NCBI GenBank assembly: GCA_945787485.1
Contig: CALZHV010000053.1
Location: 1 to 12,485 of the forward strand
From: an uncultured Lachnospiraceae bacterium
GTDB taxonomy: Bacteria; Bacillota; Clostridia; Lachnospirales; Lachnospiraceae
DNA length: 12,485 bases
Direction: 5' to 3'
The notes under the pieces were generated by a model. That model saw only the letters and a program-made list of their open reading frames with translations. It had not been told where the DNA came from and did not search any database. Shown piece after piece: positions 6,112 to 12,485 of this stretch (positions are counted from its first letter, which is position 1; every line of letters begins with the position of its first letter). The position numbers were made by a program, and so were the translations under genes.

Positions 6112-7464
6112 ATGGAAAACATGGATGCAATAATTGAAGAGCTTATCGAGCTCATCGACAACAAGAAAATACACTCTGCTAAAGAGCTTGTCCAGGATAT
6201 GAACGAAGCAGATATAGCGAGTATGCTTGCTCACCTGCCGTCAAGATATCAGGTTATTGTGTTTAGAATATTGCCAAAAGAAGCAGCTGCCGATACATTT
6301 GCATTCCTTGAAAGCGATATTCAAGAGGTACTTATTCGAGCCTTTTCAGATAGGGAACTTAGAGAAATCGTTGACAACCTTTACGTTGATGATACCGTTG
6401 ACATGCTTGAAGAAATGCCTGCAAGCGTTGTAAAACGTATTCTCAAACACACTGACCCTGAAACAAGAAAGATTATCAATGAAATAATGAATTATCCGGA
6501 AGACAGTGCCGGAAGCATCATGACAACAGAGTATGTCAGTCTCAAGAAAAACATGACGGTAGAACAGTCATTTGAGAGAATCAGAAAGCTTGCAATTGAC
6601 AAGGAAACAATCTACACCTGTTATGTTACAAACGAGCAAAATATTCTCCAGGGTATTGTAACCGTAAAGGACCTTTTGCTTTCAAGCTACTCCGATATTA
6701 TCGGAGACATAATGGAAACAAATATTATCAGTGTAAACACTCTCGACGACAAGGAAAATGTTGTTCATAACTTTGACAAATACGATTTCCTTGCGATGCC
6801 TGTAGTAGATAAGGAAAACCGTCTCGTCGGAATTGTAACCTTCGACGATGCTATGGATGTCATGCAGGACGAAAATACAGAAGATATCGAAAAGATGGCT
6901 GCTATTATGCCAACAGATAAGCCATATATGAAAACCGGCATATTTGAAACATACAAAAAACGTATTCCATGGTTGCTGCTTCTCATGATATCTGCTACAT
7001 TTACAGGAAGCATAATACAGCATTACGAGAACGCATTAGGAACCTATGTCGTACTAACCGCATTTATACCTATGCTTATGGATACCGCAGGAAATGCCGG
7101 TAGTCAGGCATCTGTAACAATCATTCGTGGTTTGTCACTTAACGAAATAGAATTTAAAGACATCTTTAAAATCCAGCTAAAGGAATTACTTGTAGCTTTA
7201 ATATGTGGTTTGACTCTTGCCGTCGCAAACTTTGCCAAGCTTCTTATAATAGACAGAGTCAGTGTACAAATAGCATTTATTGTATGTGCAACTCTTACAA
7301 TCGTTGTTGTTGTTGCTAAATTTGTCGGTTGTACATTACCTATTTTGGCAAAAAAAATAGGCTTTGACCCGGCTGTTATGGCGAGTCCATTTATCACAAC
7401 TATTGTAGATGCCATTTCTCTGCTCGTCTATTTCCAGATAGCATCTCACTTACTCGGCATTTAA
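6112..7464 (+). CDS. mgtE: Magnesium transporter/channel MgtE
   Basis: MgtE is a Mg2+-gated magnesium channel of the cytoplasmic membrane. The 450-residue product equals the full family length. Order: N-terminal helical superhelix (about 1-125), two CBS domains (about 128-257, from YPEDSAGSIMTTEYV to VGIVTFDDAMDVM), a plug-like linker, and five membrane segments from about residue 284. The membrane part holds LMDTAGNAGSQASVTIIRGL, the family signature, and ASPFITTIVDAISLLVYF, where Asp433 is the counterpart of the pore aspartate that binds Mg2+. The start at 6112 is chosen for AAAGGAGG nine bases upstream; the frame stays open back to 6013 but that part overlaps the terminator. The upstream gap of 99 bp is too short for an M-box Mg2+ riboswitch, so regulation is probably by Mg2+ binding to the protein. 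Confidence 0.95.
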   Translation: MENMDAIIEELIELIDNKKIHSAKELVQDMNEADIASMLAHLPSRYQVIVFRILPKEAAADTFAFLESDIQEVLIRAFSDRELREIVDNLYVDDTVDMLEEMPASVVKRILKHTDPETRKIINEIMNYPEDSAGSIMTTEYVSLKKNMTVEQSFERIRKLAIDKETIYTCYVTNEQNILQGIVTVKDLLLSSYSDIIGDIMETNIISVNTLDDKENVVHNFDKYDFLAMPVVDKENRLVGIVTFDDAMDVMQDENTEDIEKMAAIMPTDKPYMKTGIFETYKKRIPWLLLLMISATFTGSIIQHYENALGTYVVLTAFIPMLMDTAGNAGSQASVTIIRGLSLNEIEFKDIFKIQLKELLVALICGLTLAVANFAKLLIIDRVSVQIAFIVCATLTIVVVVAKFVGCTLPILAKKIGFDPAVMASPFITTIVDAISLLVYFQIASHLLGI

Positions 7465-7470
7465 TAAAGC

Positions 7471-7527
7471 AAAAATATAAGCCTGTTATATATCCGTTTT
7501 TCGGGCATATAACAGGCTTATATTTTT
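7471..7527. terminator. Bidirectional terminator between mgtE and the foldase gene
   Basis: A perfect 21-bp stem (7471-7491 with 7507-7527) is flanked by AAAAA on the left and TTTTT on the right, so it can terminate convergent transcription from both strands. A small inner CCG/CGG stem caps it around TTTTT. The stop codon of the minus-strand foldase gene (7526-7528) overlaps the end of the stem. Confidence 0.93.
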
Positions 7528-8632
7528 AATCTAAAGTAATTGTATCATACACTTCCATATTTACCGATTCCGGATAAGAAAACGTGTTATCAATAGCTTC
7601 CTTCCAGACATTCAAGCGTGTTTCCAAAAGCTCATCCGTATTCTTCTCAGTGAGTTCCTGTTTTCTTTGCATTGTAGCCTTAGGATCAGTAAGTGCAATC
7701 ATTTCAAATATATGATAACCATACTCACTTTCTACTACTATGCTATATTGACCATTTTCCATCGAATAAAGCAAATCATATATTTCCTCACCATAGATTT
7801 GTTTTATCTGTGACGGAGATAATGTTTTTTCTTCTGCTTCAGTCAAATTATAATACTCAGCAAGCTTTTGTATGGAAAATTTGTCCTTTTGGTCAGAGAT
7901 CTCAGATGTTGCAAGCGTTCCGCTTGCTGAAACGGCATTCTCATACTGTTTCTTTTTTTCTTCTTCATCGAACGGAATAATATTACCATTGCTATCCAAT
8001 GTAAAACAGTTAAAATACATATCATAAAAGGTTGTCATTCTTGCCTGCTCATCCGAAATTTCTATGTTATAGTCAATAAGCACACTTTCTTCTACTTTAT
8101 TGGCTATTACATTTTCTTCCATGACATTATATATTATATCCTGTGTTAATTCCAACGTAGATATCTCTTCATCAGTCAGACCTTTATAGAAGCTTTCCGC
8201 ATCTGCTTTTATTGCTTCTTTTTCTTCATCACTTAACTCTATATTATAGTCTGCAGCATGTGCACAATATGTCTTGGTTTTTACAATCGTATCTACAACT
8301 TCTTTTTTCGTGAGTTCAACTACTGATATTTCGCCATTATTTTCCGGCAACACCTGTTGCCATATTCCTGTTCCGTACTTTGCCTCATATTTCTGCATGG
8401 TTGTCTTTGCATATATATACACTTCACCTTTATATATATTCTCATTACCATATCTAAATACCGCTGTCGGATCTTCCAAAACAGGCCCCTGGTCCTTAGT
8501 AAAAGTATCTACAAGCTGATATCCCAATATGACAAGCAAAATTACGCCTACACAGCCAAGTAAAATTTTAAACGTTAGACTTCTTTTTTGTTTTTCATCA
8601 AAATCTATGTTTTTATTTTTTGTTCTTTTCAC
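7526..8632 (-). CDS. Membrane-anchored PrsA/SurA-like (parvulin-type) foldase
   Basis: The 368-residue protein has a lysine-rich cytoplasmic N-terminus, one membrane segment (about 21-41, FKILLGCVGVILLVILGYQLV) without a lipobox, and a long charged extracytoplasmic part. The helical N-terminal half resembles the chaperone region of SurA/PrsA proteins. Near residues 270-320, LSPSQIKQIYGEEIYDLLYSMENGQYSIVVESEYGYHIFEMIAL matches the end of a parvulin (PpiC) domain, where families read like G-x-I-S-x-V-V-x-T-x-Y-G-Y-H-I. The front of the domain is poorly preserved, so isomerase activity is doubtful and a chaperone role is likelier. Start: GTG at 8632 with AGGAGA six bases upstream; the in-frame TTG at 8653 would put that site inside the gene. 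It follows mfd by 25 bp, an order known in Clostridia. Confidence 0.8.
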   Translation of the reverse strand: MKRTKNKNIDFDEKQKRSLTFKILLGCVGVILLVILGYQLVDTFTKDQGPVLEDPTAVFRYGNENIYKGEVYIYAKTTMQKYEAKYGTGIWQQVLPENNGEISVVELTKKEVVDTIVKTKTYCAHAADYNIELSDEEKEAIKADAESFYKGLTDEEISTLELTQDIIYNVMEENVIANKVEESVLIDYNIEISDEQARMTTFYDMYFNCFTLDSNGNIIPFDEEEKKKQYENAVSASGTLATSEISDQKDKFSIQKLAEYYNLTEAEEKTLSPSQIKQIYGEEIYDLLYSMENGQYSIVVESEYGYHIFEMIALTDPKATMQRKQELTEKNTDELLETRLNVWKEAIDNTFSYPESVNMEVYDTITLD

Positions 8633-8638
8633 ATCGGT

Positions 8639-8644
8639 TCTCCT
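8639..8644 (-). promoter_or_regulatory. Ribosome binding site that fixes the GTG start of the foldase gene
   Basis: AGGAGA on the minus strand lies six bases before GTG at 8632. It decides between this start and the upstream in-frame TTG at 8653, which lies only four bases from the mfd stop codon. Confidence 0.75.
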
Positions 8645-8657
8645 ATTTAACAAAAGA

Positions 8658-11600
8658 TTACTCTGTCAGAAATTTTATATCTTCTATACATTTTAGCACC
8701 TGCTCAATAAGCTCTTCCTGAATCAGCTTCGACGATTTAACTCTAAGCTCCGGAATTGCATTTGGTACAAATTTCATTTTGCCCTTGTATCGTTTTAAAA
8801 GCATATCCATACGTTCAGGCTTTACAGGTGCAGTTTGCCATATTGAAAATCTTAACTCATCATTTAGATACTTTATATCAGTTATATAAGCCTTTTCCGC
8901 TTCGGCTTTTATGTGCGCAACATCCAAAAGACGTAAAAAAGATTTAGGCGGTTCTCCAAACCTGTCCTTTACTTCCTCTATTATAGCATCATTTTCTTCA
9001 AGCGACACACATTTTGAAATACGTTTGTACAAATCAAGCTTCATATATTCGTTCTTTACATAAGTATCCGGAATATATGCATCTATCGGAAGTTCCACAC
9101 AGGTATTGAAATCAATTTTTACCTCATCACCATTCAACTTCTTTATAGCGTCCTGAAGCATTTTACAATAAAGGTCATATCCTACCGCTTCAATGTTACC
9201 GGACTGTTCCTGTCCGATTATATTTCCTGCACCTCGTATTTCAAGGTCCTTCATTGATATCTTATAACCTGAGCCAAGCTCTGTAAAGTCTCTAATTGCC
9301 TTAAGTCTTTTTTCGGCGACTTCTTTTATCATTTTATCGCGCTTATACAGCAAAAAGGCATATGCACTTCTGTTTGATCTTCCCACTCGACCTCTTAATT
9401 GATACAACTGGGATAACCCAAAGTTATCAGCATCATGAATAATTATAGTATTTACATTAGGTATATCAAGACCGGTTTCTATAATTGTTGTCGACACAAG
9501 AACATCGATTTCCTTTTTGATAAATCTGTGCATTATGTCTTCAAGCTCACGTTCATTCATCTTGCCATGTGCATACTCTATTGTAGCCGACGGAAGAACA
9601 GACCTTAATTCGTTTGTTATTGTTTCTATGGAATTAACTCTGTTATACACATAATATGCCTGACCATTTCTGTTAAGTTCTCTGTTGATTGCTTCTTTTA
9701 CAAACTCAAGATTATATTCCATAACAAAGGTCTGTATAGGCATACGGTCAACCGGTGCCTCCTGCAGAAGACTTATATCTCTAAGCCCGACAAGACTCAT
9801 ATGAAGCGTTCTCGGGATAGGTGTCGCCGTCAGCGTTAACACATCTACATTTTGTTTTAAGTGCTTTATCTGCTCTTTATGCTTAACACCAAATCTCTGT
9901 TCCTCATCTATAATAAGAAGACCTAAATTTTTAAATTCTATATCCTTAGACAACAGTCTGTGCGTTCCTATGACAATGTCAACCATACCTGTTTTCATAT
10001 TCTGAATTGTTTCTTTCACTTCTTTAGGTGTGCAAAATCGCGAAAGCATCTTTATATTTACAGGAAAATCTTTCATACGTTCACAGAAATTCTCGTAGTG
10101 CTGTTCAGCAAGAATTGTTGTCGGAACGAGATATGCAACCTGTTTGTTGTCCTGAACCGCCTTAAACGCTGCCCTTATCGCAACCTCTGTTTTGCCGAAA
10201 CCAACATCACCACACACAAGGCGGTCCATTATTTTATCGCTTTCCATATCTCGCTTCGTATCATCAATTGCCTTTTGCTGGTCCAAGGTTTCCTCATAAG
10301 GAAACAATTCTTCAAATTCCTTCTGCCATACAGTATCCTCAGAATATGAAAAGCCCTTCGTTGTCGACCTTATTGCATTCAATCTCATCAATTCGTCTGC
10401 AATATCATCAACATGCCCTCTTACACGTTGTCTTACTTTTTCCCAGTCACTTCCGCCAAGACGGTTAAGCTTTTTTGCGGCACCATCTTTACCTGACAAT
10501 TTTCCTATCATATCAAGCTGTTCCACAGGTACAAAAAGCTTACTTCCCTTCGCATATTCGATTGTAATATAGTCTTTGAGGCGTCCATCTGTTTCAACCT
10601 TCTCTATACCGCGATAGATACCGACTCCGTGTCTTTCATGAACTACGTAATCACCAACGCTTATATCGGCAAAGCCACTTATTTTATCGCCCTTATACTT
10701 AGGTAATTTTTTTCTCTTTTTTATTTCCTTTGAAGTAAAAATATCACTTTCACTGATAAGAACAAGTTTACATAAATCAGATTCAAAACCTGTATCAACT
10801 CGTCCAAGCAAAATCATTACCTCTGACGGCTTTACTATTCTGCTATTGTCATCTGTGAAATATGCTTCAATATCATTGACTTTGAGATTTGAAGCAAGCC
10901 TTTTACCCCTTGTCGCTGATGGCGACATTATTATTATTTTATAACCTTTTTTCTTCCATTTTGTTATATCTGACACAAGCTGTTCAAAGCTGTTATTATA
11001 GCTGACCAAATCTTTCGACGGCATGTTTATAAAGCTTTTTTCACCCCAGGCAATCTGCTTCTTATAAATATCCGACATGAGTATACATTTCCTGTTGGCA
11101 AGTCTTGCACAGGTTTTACGACTGTCATAAAGTACATTTGCCTGAGTAGGCAGCACAAAACCACCTTCAAGTCTGCTCTGCATAGAATATGCAAATTCTG
11201 TCTCATATCCCACACTTCTGCTTGATACACGTTCAGGTTCATCAATAAAAATAAATGTATCCTCATCGAAATAATCAAGGAACGACACTGTGTCATCATA
11301 AAAATATTCAACCATGCTGTCCAAACCCATGGTAGAGTTAAACTCCTTAAGCTCTTCTTCAACAGAATCAACCATGGACTTAAGTCTTGCTGCCTGCTCT
11401 GTTCTGAATTCTTTGCGAAGTGCTTCATATTGCGTCTTATATTCTTCCTTAATCTTTTTTAAGCCTTTATTGATTCTGTCATCACTTAGAATCATTTCAC
11501 CTGCAGGATAGACATCTATAGCATCACATTCCATAATCGAACGTTGGCTTTCCACATCAAACATACGAATAGATTCTACGTCATCGCCCCAAAGCTCAAC

Positions 11601-12170
11601 ACGATATGGGCACTCTTCCGTAAGTGGGTATATATCAATTATACCTCCACGAACAGAAAACTGCCCTGTTTCCTCAACCATATATACTTTTTCATATCCA
11701 AGATCTGTCAATTTTCCGGAAAAGTCCTTTTCAGACAATGTATCATTTACAGAAATTGTGAGTTTACCTCTTACAATAGAAGAAAGAGGGGGAATTTTAT
11801 CCATCAAGCCGTCAATGCTTGTGACTACCGTAATATTCTCGCCCTCTGAAATACGTTTAAATATGTCTAGTCTTTTCTGAACCATGACATTATTATGCAC
11901 ATCAGCATAATAAAACAAAACATCCTTTGCCGGATAATAATAAACATTTCTGTTGTAAAGCTTATAATTATCTACAAGCTCCTGTGCACGACGCTCATCG
12001 TAAGTAACAATAAGCTTCTTACCGGTGCCCTTCGTTACAGCCTCAACAAATACATTCTGCAATCGTTTATCAAGACTTGTCACATGAACAGGAAGACTGT
12101 TTTTTTGTATTGCCTCATCTATTGCATCAAATCCCGGATTCTCTCTAAATGCTGCAACTATAGACTGCAT
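8658..12170 (-). CDS. mfd: Transcription-repair coupling factor Mfd
   Basis: Mfd removes RNA polymerase stalled at DNA damage and recruits the UvrABC excision machinery. The 1170-residue product is full length. The N-terminal third is the UvrB-homology module (for example ETGQFSVRGGIIDIYPL). Residues about 500-562 are the CarD-like RNA polymerase interaction domain (DISVGDYVVHERHGVGIYRG). The translocase follows: Walker A GDVGFGKT (654-661), DEEQRFG (755-761), and motif VI QLRGRVGR ending at about 931. IRGAGNIIGQEQSG near 980-993 is the translocation motif linking motor and C-terminal domains. The remainder is the TRCF C-terminal domain. The ATG at 12170 has AGGAGG nine bases upstream. The gene sits 20 bp after pth and 25 bp before the foldase gene, so all three are probably one operon with its promoter outside the window. 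Confidence 0.97.
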   Translation of the reverse strand: MQSIVAAFRENPGFDAIDEAIQKNSLPVHVTSLDKRLQNVFVEAVTKGTGKKLIVTYDERRAQELVDNYKLYNRNVYYYPAKDVLFYYADVHNNVMVQKRLDIFKRISEGENITVVTSIDGLMDKIPPLSSIVRGKLTISVNDTLSEKDFSGKLTDLGYEKVYMVEETGQFSVRGGIIDIYPLTEECPYRVELWGDDVESIRMFDVESQRSIMECDAIDVYPAGEMILSDDRINKGLKKIKEEYKTQYEALRKEFRTEQAARLKSMVDSVEEELKEFNSTMGLDSMVEYFYDDTVSFLDYFDEDTFIFIDEPERVSSRSVGYETEFAYSMQSRLEGGFVLPTQANVLYDSRKTCARLANRKCILMSDIYKKQIAWGEKSFINMPSKDLVSYNNSFEQLVSDITKWKKKGYKIIIMSPSATRGKRLASNLKVNDIEAYFTDDNSRIVKPSEVMILLGRVDTGFESDLCKLVLISESDIFTSKEIKKRKKLPKYKGDKISGFADISVGDYVVHERHGVGIYRGIEKVETDGRLKDYITIEYAKGSKLFVPVEQLDMIGKLSGKDGAAKKLNRLGGSDWEKVRQRVRGHVDDIADELMRLNAIRSTTKGFSYSEDTVWQKEFEELFPYEETLDQQKAIDDTKRDMESDKIMDRLVCGDVGFGKTEVAIRAAFKAVQDNKQVAYLVPTTILAEQHYENFCERMKDFPVNIKMLSRFCTPKEVKETIQNMKTGMVDIVIGTHRLLSKDIEFKNLGLLIIDEEQRFGVKHKEQIKHLKQNVDVLTLTATPIPRTLHMSLVGLRDISLLQEAPVDRMPIQTFVMEYNLEFVKEAINRELNRNGQAYYVYNRVNSIETITNELRSVLPSATIEYAHGKMNERELEDIMHRFIKKEIDVLVSTTIIETGLDIPNVNTIIIHDADNFGLSQLYQLRGRVGRSNRSAYAFLLYKRDKMIKEVAEKRLKAIRDFTELGSGYKISMKDLEIRGAGNIIGQEQSGNIEAVGYDLYCKMLQDAIKKLNGDEVKIDFNTCVELPIDAYIPDTYVKNEYMKLDLYKRISKCVSLEENDAIIEEVKDRFGEPPKSFLRLLDVAHIKAEAEKAYITDIKYLNDELRFSIWQTAPVKPERMDMLLKRYKGKMKFVPNAIPELRVKSSKLIQEELIEQVLKCIEDIKFLTE

Positions 12171-12190
12171 AATAAAGAGCCTCCTATTTA

Positions 12191-12485
12191 TTAATTAAAT
12201 TTATTCATAGCCTTATCTTCACCCTCAGTAATAATTAGCTCTACCGCTTCTCTTGCCCTGTCTGCGGCATCTCTTATTATTGGCTGTTCTTCCGGAGAAA
12301 ATCTTCCCAAAACATAATCCGCCAAATCCATATGCTTTGGTTTTTCTCCTACACCAACCTTTATTCGGGTAAATTCATCTGTTCCGAGGTGCGCAATGAT
12401 ATTCTTTATACCATTATGTCCGCCTGCGCTACCCTTTTTTCGTATACGTAATTTTCCTACATCCAAGCTTATATCGTCATATATA
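12191..12485 (-). CDS. pth: Peptidyl-tRNA hydrolase, 5' end outside window
   Basis: Pth cleaves peptidyl-tRNA released by stalled ribosomes and so recycles tRNA. Only the C-terminal 97 residues are in the window; the frame is open to the right edge. They start IYDDISLDVGKLRIRKKGSAGGHNGIKNII, the core family signature. The Asp of YDD corresponds to the catalytic Asp and the Asn of GGHNG to the substrate-binding Asn; the N-terminal Asn and the catalytic His are outside. The remainder (FTRIKVGVGEKP, DYVLGRF, then a helical tail) is typical and the end is normal. The TTG at 12466 is internal, not a start. The stop lies 20 bp before mfd, the conserved pth-mfd order of Firmicutes. Confidence 0.96.
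   Translation of the reverse strand, partial: IYDDISLDVGKLRIRKKGSAGGHNGIKNIIAHLGTDEFTRIKVGVGEKPKHMDLADYVLGRFSPEEQPIIRDAADRAREAVELIITEGEDKAMNKFN

Noticed and set aside
11027..11428. 133-codon minus-strand frame inside mfd
   Set aside because: It lies in another frame of the full-length, motif-complete mfd gene and has no independent support.

Overview
The window looks like ordinary chromosomal DNA from an anaerobic, AT-rich Gram-positive bacterium of the Clostridia, most likely Lachnospiraceae or a close relative. The reasons are strong AGGAGG-type ribosome binding sites, T-rich intrinsic terminators, an oxygen-sensitive class III ribonucleotide reductase (NrdD/NrdG), full-length MgtE, the gene order pth-mfd-foldase, and a trigger-factor-like lipoprotein. 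The family assignment is inferred from protein style and gene order, not from a database search.

Layout. (1) Positions 1-1070, minus strand: the N-terminal 228 residues of a hormone-sensitive-lipase-type alpha/beta hydrolase that runs off the left edge, then tRNA-Leu(CAG) with its own promoter and terminator. (2) 1068-2192, minus: a lipoprotein built from the FKBP and C-terminal chaperone parts of trigger factor, without the ribosome-binding domain. (3) 2193-2746: an AT-rich divergent intergenic region holding two NrdR operator boxes and an extended -10 promoter. (4) 2747-6012, plus: nrdD, nrdG and dut, a deoxynucleotide supply group with a strong hairpin between nrdD and nrdG. (5) 6112-7464, plus: the Mg2+ channel/transporter gene mgtE between two terminators. 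(6) 7526-12485, minus: a membrane-anchored parvulin-like foldase, mfd, and the C-terminal part of pth, in the transcriptional order pth, mfd, foldase.

How they fit together. NrdD reduces ribonucleoside triphosphates to dNTPs under anaerobic conditions after NrdG installs its glycyl radical. Dut removes dUTP and supplies dUMP for thymidylate synthesis. The NrdR boxes would repress this group when dATP is high. Mfd couples repair to stalled transcription, Pth recycles peptidyl-tRNA, and the two extracytoplasmic foldase-like proteins probably assist secreted protein folding.

I found no CRISPR array, insertion sequence, phage gene, attachment site or clearly novel system. The points most worth a second look are the operator/promoter architecture upstream of nrdD, the trigger-factor-derived lipoprotein, the altered oxyanion motif of the edge hydrolase, and the alternative RNA pairings in the nrdD-nrdG spacer.
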